Source of the DNA: Tolypeutes matacus
Taxonomy: Eukaryota > Chordata > Mammalia > Cingulata > Chlamyphoridae
Direction: 5' to 3'
Length of the DNA: 64,000 bases
Assembly (NCBI GenBank): GCA_026826555.1
Contig: JAKSZT010053928.1
Location: forward strand, 3,937,733 to 4,001,732
In this document: in pieces, positions 1 through 14,200 of the stretch
Numbering within the stretch: the first letter of the stretch is position 1
Layout: each line of letters starts with the position of its first letter
Made by a program: the position numbers and the translations under genes
The notes under the pieces: generated by a model
Databases searched by the model: none
What the model was told of the DNA's origin: nothing
Seen by the model: the letters and a program-made list of their open reading frames with translations, nothing else

Positions 1-1649
1 CAGGAATCAAAATAGGAGCCACAGTGGGTGGTTAATTTTGTCTGTTAGCTCTTCAAAGCTATATAATAATTCCTCATAGTGGGATTCTCCCCTCCCCCAA
101 GAGGCTTATTTATGAGCATCAAATAATTAGATCTTAATAGTTGATATAATGATTATAAATCTAATTTTAGTTAATATAGGTCACTGCTTTCATATGTATT
201 CTTTTCAGATTACATATTTTCGTTAGGTTAAAAAAAAAACTGCAAATTTATAGATAAAGACATAATGTTAAGTAGTGGCAGAGATGGATAAAATTCCTGT
301 GTTGAGCCGTATTCTTCTATTATTTTAACAAGTGTTTATTTAATCACAAATTTTGCTCTGCCCAGTGGCCTATACTTTTCCTTTGTACATCTGTTCAAAT
401 GACTTAAAATACCTCAATAGTAACCTGCTTTATAAGTATTCAGACTATATTAAAAAAAGAAAAAATAAATATTCAGAATATATAAAAGGTAAAAAATTTG
501 GATATAAAAAGAAATATCTGATAATTAGATATAAATTAGTGTGTTACAGAATACATTTTTATGATGTCTGAACGCCTTTGATGTTCATTGACGTTAGTTT
601 AGGCCATGCAGCATATGTTTTCAGATGTGCTCAGCACTGTGCTGGGGTCTGTTGGTTAGTTAATGCGGCCTTCAAGGACTTTAGACTTTTTGAGGCAGCT
701 CCCAGAAAACAGGAGGTCAAGTTGTGGATTGAAGAATTGTGGAAGAAATAGCACCTGAAACATCTTAGTAGGCAATATTTGGATACGATAGAAAAGGTTT
801 CAAGACGTTAGAGGATGGTAGTATGCTCAGCATGTAGAAGTGGTAATTATGAACATGGTGTTTGGTGTGATAATATTAAATTGACTTTACATGGAGATTT
901 TGTATTAAGGAAGGGTGAGAGATGAATTGCATAAAATAAGGGACCAGTTGTCGGATTGGGCTGTGACTGTAAAAGAAGTTGTTTTTTAAACAACAGAGTT
1001 ATAGTGCTAGAATATCTAATTTGGAAATCAGTAGAAAGAATTTGTGAAATTTTATGTAATAGAATATTTACTGCTTCATTTGGGGGACATTGTAGACCTG
1101 TGTGTGTGCAGAGCTGGAAAAAAAAAGGGATAAAAAGTAAGGAGAACTACTAAAGGTTATATAATTTAGTTACATAACTTTAATGGGACACGTGCATGAC
1201 ATCAACTGAACTTATGTATCCTGAGTAAGTAAACAAATATATGTTCCTACTTTGTGTTACTTGACCTCAGTGTAAATTGAGAAACCTAATCTTTTACATT
1301 TTTCACATGATTGCCTCTCTCCTTGTAATCATTGTAGCTGTTCTTTTCTTCTTTCTTCTTAATTTCAAGTCAATTATGATTCAGCCTTTATATGCATTAA
1401 TTGGATAATTTCAGGACCCATTGCCAAAAATGCAGTAGAAACAAGGTTGTTTACTACACGACTCTGCCTGAATTGCCCTGGTCAACCCCATACCAGGTCA
1501 GCAACCTTCATGTCCACCAGGAATCTCCTAGAAGTCTGGCCCCCAACCCCCACTCCCCTCTGTGCGCACACATCTTATGCAATAGTTAGAGTCTAAAGTC
1601 ATCATGTATGGTCAAACCCTTTAAAAACAATCCCTTAAAAAACCCATAA
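1..1649. other. GPR155 intron, mostly unassigned
   Basis: AT-rich sequence with no exon, no SINE and no open frame of interest. Around 600-720 there is weak similarity to old MIR/L2 sequence (CAGCACTGTGCTGGGGTC). Otherwise nothing recognisable. It should be intron, because the first exon in the window starts inside a codon. Confidence 0.6.
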
Positions 1650-3636
1650 GGCCCGCCTGGATCAAGATGGTAGAGTAAGACTTTTCAGTTCCCCATCCTC
1701 CCACACAAGCTTTGAACAACCAGCAAGAAATGATGGAAACAGTTTTCTCAAAGCTCCAGAAAACAGTTAAAGGACTGCAGTAATAGGACAAGTGTGAATC
1801 AAGAAAAAGGCAAGAGGATCTTGTGACCCCTTGGCTGGCCCCTACCCTACCCCTCACCAGCTCAGGCACAAAGCCCATACCCACCCCCAGTGCAGATTCC
1901 TGGTCCTCAGCTCTAGAAGGAGTAGAGTAACCCATGCATATACTGGGAGTTTGTACACCCAGCCCAATCTTTCTGGTGGTGGGCTGAGGGACTCGCCATC
2001 CCAGAGCTTGCCTTGCATGTAAAAGGCAGCTCATGAAGCTCTCCTGCCTAAAGATGTGGGAAAGCAGTCAAGTTGTGCTGCCTGGGGCAAGGGATTTCTG
2101 GCTGTAGGACATACAGTGCAGTGCCCAAGACCATGAGGAAACTCTCCTGGAGAGGGGACATTCAGAACTTTGTAAACGGGAATTTCCAGGGCCATAGGCA
2201 CATACCCAAGACAAGATGCAGGCACAGAAAGGACCAGGGAGGCCCCTATGCTTCAGCCTGGAACTATTCTCCAAACTCATTGTATGGATAAGCCCTGAAG
2301 GAGCGCACTAGCCACAGATAAATCTGCAAGGACTGAGAAAAGTGTTTTCTTTCTTCTTTTTTTTTTTTTCAGCTTGTAGATTCGAGGAGAACTATCATAA
2401 CAACTAGCCAGATTCAAGCTTCAGAAACCTTCAGAGTCTAAATTCCAGTGATAACACATTAAAGTATCAAAATGCCCAGGTTTCAACAAAAGGTTACAAA
2501 ACATACAAAGAAACAGAAAGGAATGGCTTAGGCAAAGGAAAACATTAAAGCATTTGACACCATCAATGAGGAAGACCAGACCTGGAACTTAACAAAGACT
2601 TGGAAAAAATGGTCCTAAATCTGCTCAAAGCTAAAGGAAAACATGGACAGAGAACTAAAGGAAATCAAGAAAATAATAGATGGACACAAAGAGAATATCA
2701 ATAGAGGATAATTATCGAAAGGAACCAGAGCTGGTGACCATAGTAACAGACACTAAAATTTCCCTAGAGGGGTTCAATAACAGATTGGAGCTGGCAGAAG
2801 AAAGAATCAGAACACTTGAAGATAAGACAATTGAAATCATTCAGTCTGAGGAGAATGAAGAAATAAACACGAACAGAGCCTGAGGAACCTATGGGACACC
2901 ATCAAGTGTACCAATATATGCATAGTGGAAGTCCCAGAAGGAGAAGAAAGAAAGGGGCAGAGAGAATATTAAAAAAATAATGGCTGGAAACTTCCCAAAT
3001 TTAACGAAAGACATGAATATACACTTTGAAGATGCTCAGCAAACTCCAAACAGGATAAACCCAAATAGACCCATGCTGTGGCATATTTTAATCAAACTAT
3101 CAAATACCAAAGATAGAGAATTCTGAAAGCTGCAAGAGATTACCAATGGGTCACATATAAGGGACCCTCAGTAAGATAAAGTTCTGATTTCTCATCGGAA
3201 ACCCAGGAACCAAGAAAGCAGTGGGATGACAGTTAAATTGCTGAAAGCAAAATATTGCCAACCAAGAATTCTATATCCGGCAAAATTGTCTTTCAAAAAC
3301 AAGGGAGAGATTTAGATTTTCCCCAGTAAACAAAAGCTGAGGGAGTCCATCACCTACAAGAGATGATAAAGAGAGTTCTGCAGATTGAAGGGAAAGGACA
3401 ATAGGCAATAGATTGAAGCCACATGAAGAAATAAAGCTTTCCAGTGAGGGTAGCAACATGAGTAAACATAAATGGGTATTTTTGACTTGTAACTACACTT
3501 TTACTTCCTATAGAATCTAAAGGGCAAATGCATAAAATGTAATAAGTCAGTGGTTTTAGAGATATAATGTATAATTTGTGACAAGAACTACATAAAGGTG
3601 GGGGGATGAAAGGTTATAGGAATATAGTTTCTATGT
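1650..3636 (+). mobile_element. HAL1 (half-L1) copy, nearly full length, inactive
   Basis: Sense-strand LINE lacking a reverse transcriptase region. It begins GATCAAGATGGTAGAGTAAG and passes through the ORF1-like coiled-coil region near 2640-2880 (open for 67 codons: ERIRTLEDKTIEIIQSEENE). It continues through ATGGGACACCATCAAG and CCAAGAATTCTATATCCGGC to a 3' part near 3630. Many stops. A second copy lies at 47.4-51.5 kb. Some ORF1 parts are shared with ordinary L1, so the HAL1 label rests on the missing ORF2. Confidence 0.75.
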
Positions 3637-3798
3637 ACTTTTTTTTTAAAGATTTATTTCAAGAGTACTGACAACCACCTTGTTGCTATTGCTACTTAGA
3701 GGTCTAGTTTAAGTTTACTTAAATGTTTAATTTAGGGTACTAGATTTTTACTTTGAAATATTTCTTTTAAAAAGTCTACAGTTCTGTCCCCTTTATTT

Positions 3799-4017
3799 AT
3801 TTTTTTGTTGTCATCCCCTTTCACCCCGAGATGGCTCCCTCGTCTCTCTGTTCGTTGTTTCCAGTTGTCTATTTACTGTGTCTGCTCGTTGCATTATATC
3901 TGCTTCTTGTGTTTGCTTGTTGTGCCTCCTTGTTTTCTTTAGGAGGCACCAGGAACCAAACCTGGGACCTCCTATGTGGGAGGTGGGCACCCAACTGCTT
4001 GAACCACATCCACTTCC
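3799..4017 (-). mobile_element. tRNA-derived SINE (DAS-type)
   Basis: Reverse copy with a tRNA-like head (on - strand GTGGTTCAAGCAGTTGGGTG, box B GGTTTGGTTCC) and body. Flanked by CTGTCCCCTTTATTT (3784) and CTGTCCCTTTTATTT (4018), a 15-bp duplication with one mismatch. Confidence 0.85.
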
Positions 4018-4032
4018 TGTCCCTTTTATTTT

Positions 4033-4570
4033 ATTGTGGTAAAATATATAACATAAAATTTGCTATTTTAGCCATTTTTAAGTGTATGATTTATTGGCAT
4101 TAACCAAATTCATAATGTTGTGCAACAGTCACCATTTCCAAAATTTTTCATCAACTCAAAAATTCTGTACCCATTTAAGTAATAACTCACCATTTCCCCC
4201 TCCCCCAGCCTCAAATCTTTCTTTCTTTATGAATTTGGCTATTCTAACTGTTTTATGTAAGTGGAATCATATAATATCTGCCCTCCTGTGTCTGGCTTAT
4301 TTCACTCAGCTAATGTTTTCAAGGTTTACCTATGTTGCAATATTTATCAGAGCTTCATTCCTTTTTATGGCTGAATAATATTCCTCTGTATGTCTATACC
4401 GCATTTTGCTCATCCATTCATCTCTTCATGGACACTTGGGTTGTTTACACTTTTTGGCTATTGTGAATAATGCTGCTTTGTGAACATTGGTGTACAGATA
4501 CCTGTGTGAGTCCCTGTTTTCAATTCTTTCATTTATACCAAGAAATGGAATTGTTGGGTCATCTATTGTT
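4033..4570 (-). mobile_element. L1 3' end (L1M-type), antisense
   Basis: Antisense L1 3' UTR. It includes the widely seen motif TATGGCTGAATAATATTCC (4367) and CATGGACACTTGGGTTGTTT (4428). Truncated and old. Confidence 0.8.
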
Positions 4571-4873
4571 TATTTTGAGACTAGTCTTACCTAGTCCTTA
4601 GAGACTCAAAATTAGTGAGGTTTTACTGGAACTAATAAAAAAGTTGTTTTATCATTTTATGAGCTAGATGACATTTAATATAGTATATTGTTCTTTCCTT
4701 TCAGTTTTATTACTAAACAACTTTTCCAAAATAGGCAATTTGAGGTCATTCTGCACTATTTAGATTAATTTGTAATACGGTATAATTAAGCACAGAAAAT
4801 GTTATATACATAATATGTTTATGTATTTCTATAGTAATCATTGTTTATATCAATTTTAATTTTTGTTTTTCAG

Positions 4874-5273
4874 TTGAAGCTTTATATCATACTACATACC
4901 CAGAATATCGCCAGTACATTTATTTGGTAGCACCAATATCTCTTATGATGTTAAACCCTATAGGGTTTATTTTCTGTGAAATCCAGAAGTGGAAAGACAC
5001 TCAAAATGCTTCTCAAAACAAAGTAAAAATTGTGGGACTTGGACTTCTGCGGGTATTACAGAACCCAATAGTATTTATGGTCTTCATCGGCATTGCCTTC
5101 AATTTCATTCTTGATCAAAAGGTGCCAGTATATATGGAAAATTTTCTTGATGGGCTTGCAAATTCTTTTTCTGGATCAGCCCTGTTTTATCTTGGTCTTA
5201 CAATGGTAGGAAAAATAAAGAAACTGAAGAAGTCAGCATTTGTTGTATTAATTCTTCTCATCACAGCTAAACT
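4874..5273 (+). CDS. GPR155: GPR155 coding exon (first in window), permease-like domain
   Basis: Acceptor TTTTTCAG ends at 4873 and donor GTAAGT starts at 5274; 400 nt. It opens inside a Val codon (G|TT) and reads VEALYHTTYPEYRQ to LLITAKL. It carries several hydrophobic helices of the auxin-carrier-like half (VFMVFIGIAFNFIL, SGSALFYLGLTMV, FVVLILLITAKL). The last codon is split CT|C with the next exon. The Val split implies an upstream exon outside the window. Confidence 0.96.
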
Positions 5274-8200
5274 GTAAGTTTTGCTTATTTCATGTGGGGG
5301 TTGCACTTATTTAGCCAGTTCCTCGGGGTGCATCTGCAACTATTTTCTCCTGTGAATAGTCTGATATTAACATTACTCCTTATGGAGTAGTTGTGATTTA
5401 AAGAAAAGCATGATGTTGGTATATTATGGAAAGGCATTTCCTTACTCTATGTAGATTATTCTTTCCATTTTACTGACAGAGCATAAAGACTATTGGTTTC
5501 TCTACAGCTTTTAAATAATTTTACTTAATATCTCCTGATGTCCCAGTTTGATCATATTTTTAAAGGAATTTGCAGGATTTCTGAGTTTTCAAAATTAAAA
5601 TCCTAAAGTCAAAAGCACCTTAGGATGAATAATTTTAAATATAAACTTTATTTCATGAATTTGGGGAAAATTTTATGTAATTCTGATGTTACTTGCACTT
5701 TCTCAACTATATTGAGAATATGAATATTATCAATCATCTGATTCTAGCCTGTCACATAAAAAGTTCTTATTAGCTCCTTAGTGCATAGTTTTTCAGCATC
5801 GTCAGCTCATCAGCCGTATAGTTATACTTCATGGTGCAGGCGACATAATTTTACTGAAGGCTATCCCAGTGCACTCGTGGCATGCTTAACTATAGAATTC
5901 AGATCCTGTAAACACAGTAAATTCATAAGACCAGTACAATATGGTGTCTTATTGATATTTTCAAAGTAATAAAAATGAATATAGATTCTGAAAGCTATTT
6001 ATGGTGATGTTATGCTCCTCAGAAACTAAGTATTGGTCTTACTACAGTAATAAATATGGTCTAATAATGCCAATATTATCAACTTTGACTTACAAGTAAA
6101 ATTTAAATATTCTTATTTGTTATCTTTTGTTTCCAGGTTCTTAATCCTTATTAGATCTTTATTCTTTTTCTCTTGTATTAAAAAAAATAATAAATGTTTG
6201 AGTAGTTCTCTATTCCATCCAGAGCATCTCACTATGTGCTGCTGTAACAACGTTATCAACCTTGGTCTTGACCTGCCTAAGGAAAATACATAAGCCCTAT
6301 TAACTCAGCTCCAGTTGGTATGTTCTTTCTATGGAGTCTTGAAGCATTTGTTTAATAACTGACTCTACCAGAACTGGATTTCACTCATTTTATGTTCCAC
6401 CTCCATTGTTTCAGGCCCCTTTGCTAAACCTTTCATCTTTACAAAGATGAATATATAAGCTGTAAGACATACCTATTTTTCTATTGGTTTTTTGAATCTT
6501 ATTGAGCAGCATTGTTATTAACTGAACCATTTAAAACCCTAATCTTAATAAAATCAGCATTTTTTCTTCTCCAAGAGGAGTTTAGTAATTTTCTTGGAAA
6601 AAGTTCTTATTCAGATTTTTAGTATTTCAGTAGGCCCAAAGAAGAAGCAAGAAACAACAGTTCTAATTGCAATTTCTACCAATTTTTGCAAGAAAATTAT
6701 CTGTAGAACAACAAAAAAAATAGTTTTTCCTCTTAATCCCCAATGTTTTAAGTATTTCCAGAATACTGTTACTTTTTAAATGGCTGCAGGTTGAATTTTT
6801 GATGCTTTCAACAAAATCCGCAATTTAGGCAGGCAGAGAATGTGTGCATGCAAATAGATACATATCTTCTGGGCAAGAGAAGAAGAACCTATTGCCAAGT
6901 TCACCTGGGTCTTCTACTGTTTGAGGACCAGCATGCTTTGATATTAAGTGAATGATACATTTTTTGTCTCTTTAGCCTGGTGCTGCCACTTTTGTGCAGA
7001 GAAATGGTGGAACTTTTGGACAAGAACGACAGTGTAGTGAACCATACAAGTTTATCAAATTACGCATTTTTGTATGGTGTCTTTCCTGTAGCACCAGGAG
7101 TGGCTATCTTTGCAACACAGTTCAACATGGAAGTAGAGATTGTATGTATATACTGCTTTCTAAGTTTGATTGTTCATGTGGCTAGCAGAAAACAAAATTT
7201 TAAAACACAGAAATCAGCATTCTTTTTATGAGAACTTAATATCTCTAAGCTACCTCATTGTAAATGAGGAAGCATCATGTAGCATATATATAAAGTTATT
7301 TAATCTGGGGCCTTTATTCAGCCATGACTTTTTCCATTAGTCTCTTTCAGTTTCAAGGATGCTATTGCTTTACTTCTGTTTAAGTCTGCAAGTTATTTGC
7401 AGAAGAGTAACTTGAAATTTTGAGGAGAAAAACAAAAGTTTTATTCATTCATTGATAATTTAGCCATCAGATGCAAAATACCACATAATCATCTGCAATT
7501 AATAGATAAAATTAGTTAACACCAAATTACATTGTCTGAGTGTGGTGTACATGCTACCTGCAGCATTAAAGATAATGTTTTTAAAATAAAATATGAGGGA
7601 ACTCAATTGTTGTAATGAAGTTCCATTATATAATCTGTAAAATAATTACATTGTAATTTTTCTCTTTTTTAAATTGCTTTTACTGCCCTATATTTTGTGA
7701 AATAGTATGGAAGAAAATTTCATACATTTAATTAGATCATTGATATGGTTTGCCTTTTAAAACCGAGACTGGAATTGCCTTGTATTTGTTATGTGCAAAT
7801 ATAAAATTGAGCAGTAGATTGGAAGATGAGAAAAGGGAACTTAACAGTATTTTCTTTTAAGAAATCTCAGAAAAGGGAAATACAGAATTGGATAACATGA
7901 TGGGTTCTATAATGTCTTCTTACTGACTGTTGCTTTTATTTTAGATTGCTTTAGTGTGCTGTGGCTATTTACAGTTTAAGGTAATTGTTTAAGTGAGATT
8001 GTGATTTTCTCCCCAATTTGATTTCATTTTTGCAGATAACCTCAGGGATGGTAATAAGCACATTTGTGTCTGCACCCATCATGTATGTTTCTGCTTGGTT
8101 ACTGACCTTTCCCACTATGGACCCCAAGCCATTGGCATATGCCATCCAGAATGTTAGTTTCGATATAAGTATTATCAGCCTGGTCTCCTTGGTAAGTAAG

Positions 8201-11200
8201 TATCAATGTAAAAATGAGTGAGAAAACCACAGAATGAGTTGTGAATAGACTGATAACAAAAAGTTAGGAATTAAAAAAATTTAGGTCCCTGGGAGCGGAT
8301 GTGGCGTAAGCATCTGAGTGCCTGCTTCCCACATGGGAGGTCCCGGGTTCGGTCCCTGGTGCCTCCTGAAAACAAAAAACAAACAACAAGCAAACAAATG
8401 AAAAAAAAAAAAAACAACTCAGGGGAGCTGATGTAGCTTAGTGGTTGAGCTTCCCACATATGACATCTGGGATTCAATCCCTGGCCCCGGTATCTTAAAA
8501 AAAAAAAAAAAAAGTTCTTATGAAATAGAGGAAGCTAAAGTCTGCCCTTAAATTTAATACCAGCCCTCTGACCAGCTGAATTTTGTCTTTTCCAATTGGG
8601 AATGAGAGTTAGCTAGTGGACAAGACATGAGATTTATTCAGACCTGGATTTGACTCCTAGCTCTGCCACAAACTAGCTGTGTATCTCTGTAGAGTTAACC
8701 TCTCTAAGCTTCAGTTTTTTCCAGCTATAAAATAGAGACAATGTTTTTATGAATTTCCAAGGGTTCTCAAGGATTAAATGAGATAATACATATGAAAAGC
8801 ATTCTGTGAATGGTGAATCACTATACAAATACTAGCTATTGTAGAATCTTGGGGTTGGAAGGGATCTTTGAAATCAAGTCCAACCACCCATTTATTGTTA
8901 ATAATACTTTAGGTTACTTCTCAGTTTGGATATAGCTAGATCAAATTAAATAATTAAGCATTTGCCAACTAGAGTATCTTATAGGTCAGGTTGACTATTG
9001 AATTCAAACAGTATTTAAGCTGGAAGAGAGAGAATTTTTATTAGGAAAGGAGATATGTATGAATACCTATATTGGCAACAAATAAATGCATAATTAATAC
9101 AATTTTAGGAAATTTTATTCTGTCACATTCTTAAAATCTATGCCCATGAGTAAGGCAATTTGTGGAGAGGGGACTGTATAAATGATTGGACAATGAGGGG
9201 GAAGAAAGAGGGAAATCGACCAGCATACTTACTTTCCACCAGACAAGTAGAATATAAACCCAATCCTTTTAAATATGAGGAGTGCAAGAAGATTAATCTT
9301 CGGGTGGGTAGTATGTGATTAGGTATTTATGAACCAATATGGTGGAAACAGAAAAGGAAAAACTTAGAATACTGCATTAGTTACTGCATCTCCCTCTAAA
9401 ACTCCTTTAGTTAATAGTTGGCTGTGAACCTGTGTTCTCCTCCAGCCACCAAAGGAAAGGGTAGTTAGAACATGGCCTGCCAGAGCTTTAGATGTACTAT
9501 GGGGCTCTCCATGCCTTTTGTTTTATTTTGGATATAGTAATTTACCTTACCACCCTTTTTGGAACCAGATAAGTTTAAAGTAAATAAAATATTGGAAATG
9601 CTTTTTGAACCAAGATAAAGAGGATTCTTCAAAGAGGCTAATCAGTGGGTTATTTAATGAGTAATTGTAAAGCTTAAGAAACCTGAATAACTTTTGAAAC
9701 CTTTTGTTTTTAAGATCTGGTCTCTGGCTGTTCTTCTTTTGAGTAAGAAATATAAACAGCTTCCTCATATGCTTACAACTAATTTACTCATTGCTCAGGT
9801 TAGTGAACTTACAGATACTTAGAACTATGCTTTTCTCTTGGATTATTCTACTCTAGAGGAGAAAATTACTGAGTTTGTCCAGTTTTAAAGTCAGAAGTAT
9901 TAGGAAGTATTGCCTAATATATTAACTATTACAATAGGTCTTGGACTATTGAAGTTGAAGCTTACAATGGCATTTGATGATAAATTTGCATTTTTAATAG
10001 AAATAATTGAACCATTAAAAATTGAACTCCCAATCTTATTTTTCTAGTTAAATCTTTATATATTTCAAAGTATAATAGAAAGTTTAGTATTTTCCAAGTA
10101 AATCATTCCTAAAGGTAAGGTTAGTATTTAGAATGTAGTTATCTGTTTAATTGGATATGTACATTGTTAAAGGCTCTGAATAAAAAGGGTTTTTCATCAT
10201 AAAACTTGACGTTTTAGTATAATTAGTATGAAATAGTTGATAATTATGAAGTAATCATTTAAAATAAATAATTCTAACATATTTGTTGTTACTAAAACTT
10301 CTAGGAGTATGATTGACTTAATAGTTATTTTCTGTGGTAGGTTGAAGAATATGTTTTTGTGGGGTTTTTTTGTTTTGTTTTGTTTTTGCTACTTACAAAG
10401 TTTTTATAATTTTTTCCTTAGTCTATTGTCTGTGCTGGAATGATGATATGGAATTTTGTTAAAGAAAAAAATTTTGTTGGACAAATTCTGGTGTTTGTTC
10501 TATTGTACAGCTCCCTCTATAGCACGTACCTGTGGACAGGTAAGTTGGATCATGAATGGGAATTTAGGTCTGTCCCTCTCTCACAAGGCTAGAAGCACTC
10601 AGCTTCTAGTGATTATATTTGAAGTTCAGGATTAAGGCACTCACAGTCAGTTAAACCCACCAAGGCAGGCAGCCCACACAACTCAGTTCTGTTCTCTGGT
10701 GTGCTCTGTTTCTGCCTGGGCTCCGGGCAATTCCCAGCCTTTTCCCCCAGGATCCTCTGCTCCAGGTCACTTTGGAGATGCAGGCACTGGAGGCAGGCAG
10801 AGAAAGGAGGGAATGGGCAACAACATGTGTAGATAACATACATTTATTAGAGTCCAGTTGAACTAAATGAAAAATTCTGGCTCTGCCTTAGCAAATTCAC
10901 TTAATTTTGGAATGTCAGTTTCTTTAACAGTAAAACTAGATTTTTATTTTTTTTTATTTTTTATTTTTTAGATTTTTTAAATTTATTCATTCATTTATCC
11001 CCCCCTTGCTGCTTGTGCTCGCTGGGTCAGCTAACCACGCCGTGCGGGCGGGCTTGCCTTCACCAGGAGGTCCCGGGAACTGAACCCGGGGCCTCCCATA
11101 TGGTAAACGGGAGCCCTACTGATTGAGCCACAGCCGCTTCCCAAAACTAGATTTTTAATACCTTATAGAGTTATTCTGAGAATTAAGTATGGGTATGTTC

Positions 11201-14200
11201 CTGGTTCGTGGTAGACTGTCAACAAATGGAACTGCATTATTAAATAGAGGAAAAAGGGGGAATAAGAGAGCAAGAGAATTGGGGGAATAACAGTATAGAA
11301 ATCAAAGAGAACCCAGGGAGAAAACTCTTTCTCATTTTAACCAGTTCCAGAAAGGATATCCAAAAAGTTTTAGCATGTATTGAAGTATAATACTTATTTG
11401 GATGTTGGTGAAAAACTCTGTCTGGCTATTTTGTATTCTTACCACAAATTGTAAAATGGCACATAGAAGGAAATTGTAGAATGGTAGGGCCAGTTACAGC
11501 CACTGTGTCAGGAAGTGGCTGCTAAGGACAGACCTTTGATTTTTACGCCTTCAGGATCAAAAGCAAGACCCATCCAAGTCAATAGCTTTTTGAAGTGGAG
11601 CAACAAAGTGGTAAGGAGTCACAAAGAAAATTCAGTGCAACCAGGAGACAGTTGGTGCTTTTTAAAGGCAAATACACCTGCATAGCATAAGAGTTTTCAT
11701 GAGATGTCAAGTTGAAAGAGCCTAAAGACTTTCTACTTCCAAAAATAGATGAACGAACTTGATTACTAATACTGGCTTATTAAGGCTAAATTTATAATGA
11801 GAATAAGAGAGCAGCAAATAGATCAATGTATCAGAAAGCCCCAAGTCTTTCTGAAACTCTCTTCAGACATGCATGCCAAAAGCTACCCAAAGGAGTTGTT
11901 CTGAATTCCCTGACTCTGATGAAAGTGCTCTTCAACCTCCAGATTATTGTCATGTAACAGAATTTTAGACCTAAAAGTGTCATTTTAAATCATCCCGTTC
12001 AGCCCTTTCCAAATTTCATTCATTTGTATACCATCCTCACAATTTTTGCTAGATCTGCCTACCACTTGTCTTTTTTTTCTCAAAGTAGACTCACTTTTTT
12101 ACTTCAGTCAGTTTGGCTTTATATCAGTAAAACCCCAGATTTCATGTACTAGTTAAATTATTTTCAAGTACACATTTAAATAAATGTATAACTAGTCAAA
12201 AACTTTTTCATCCTTCACCACCTATAGTCTCCACACTTTAGGGAACACTGATCTAGTTTAAGTCCTTCATTTTGCCAATTAGGACAGTAAGACCCAAAAC
12301 AGTTTAAGTGAATCAGCCAGGAGCTCTCCTAGCTCCATCAGTGAGAGATCCAGGGCTAGATCCTCATTGTTAGTTTATGGATCTACTATATATATATATA
12401 TATATAAACTTGCCTCTAGGCAAGAATGATGAACATTAGAATTTTGAATAGTGCTCTCCCAGCTGTAACATTGTAAGCACACTTTTGTTTTTGTTTTGGT
12501 TACTTGTTTCCGTGGCATTTTGAAAACCTGAAACTATATAGTGAAAAAATATATTGAGGGAGGAGTGATGGTGTATATTAGCTTTTTTTTTTAAAGATTT
12601 TTATTTATTTATTCATTTATCCCCCCCTTGCTGCTTGTGCTCGCTGGGTCAGCTAACCACACCATGTGGGCGGGCTTGCCTTCACCAGGAGGCCCCGGGA
12701 ACCAAACCCGGGGCCTCCCATATGGTAAACGGGAGCCCTACTGGTTGAGCCACAGCCGCTTCCCTATATTAGCTTTTGAACCTGAGTAATGTGTGCATCC
12801 CTTGAAGAGAAAAAAAAAATATCCCTGTTGATTTAAATTATTTTTAGCATAGTGTTCTTAATCTATACAATCATAAGTCTAGATATGAACTCCTTATATG
12901 CAGCTAATATACAACTATAAAACCAAAATAAATTCACAGATAATTTTTTTAAAAAGTATAAACCCAACAATTCTAATTAGCAACATTAATTGAAAAGACA
13001 AATGATCCTTTTTTTTCTAAATCACATCTTGAAATGTAAACTGGAACTAACTACTCTGGTACAGTTTTTGTTTTTATTTTAGTTTGGTCTGCTATTATTT
13101 CCATGTGTGGGGTTATGACCTGGTTATCTCACTGCTTTACTCTCTTCATACAACTAAGAACCTTCATTTGGACCATGTGCTCACTTGGCTCAAACTTAAT
13201 ACAAAACCAAATGTAAGTCTTGAAATCATGAGACTGTACTTTGGTTATAAGGTAAACAGCCAGGTAATTATTGAAAATAAAACTAAAAGACTTAAAATAT
13301 CTCATAGAAAATTCCCAGATCTTGAAGAAAATGTTTTTAGGAACCCTGGGGTTCACAGATTTGAGTTCCAGAAATACTAAAAGAGCTGAAGGATCACTTG
13401 CCTTGAGTCAGAAGTCTGGGTTTCTTGTCCTGCTCTGTCCTGTGCTGGCTGTGTGACTTGGGCAAACCCTTGTTTCCATATCTATAAAATGAAGGCATTC
13501 ATTTAAAAGAGCAGTCTCTTCTAGCCCTGAAGTTCTAAGACTGTATAACTACATAGAGTTATAAAATAATATGTTACTTGTATGAATAATTGGGTGTAAG
13601 GTAGAAGGGAAGTTCAAGAACTTTAAAACATTTGTGTTTGTATTAAGTTTTGTGTTTTTTTTTTACCGGGAGGTCCCAGGGATCGAACCTGGGTCCCTCC
13701 ATATGGGAGATGGACACCCAACCATTTGAGCCACATCCATCCCCAGTATTAAGTTTTTATTGTGTTTGTGTTTAGTTCCATCATTTAGACTTGGGGCATT
13801 TTCCAAAAACATAACCTATCATTTATGTAAGAATTGCCCATACTTCTCAGAAGCAGCAGAGTGGACTTTTAGAATTTCTTTTTCAATTGTTCTGTACCCA
13901 GTTACAAAAAAAATATTTCAAGTATACTTAGATTCCAAACACATGATTTAAAAGAACAAGATAATTTGGACTTTTGAAAACTCCAAATTAAGCAAAATAA
14001 CTTGAGTCCAGAAACAATTTGGAGGAGGGGGGACATGAATGATTTTGAAATAAAGAAATTCACTTCAAAATATTGGGGGCAGCATTTTTTTAGAAGTAAT
14101 AAATTCTAGGACAAAAACTATAGACTACTACTGGAATGAGCTTGGTTTTAAAAAATAAAGGAAATAGATAAAGTTCCATGAAGTCTGATCAAAGTAAAGA

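Noticed and set aside
10613..10843. 76-codon minus-strand frame in a GC-richer intron patch
   Set aside because: Short, overlapped by another frame, and without recognisable residues.
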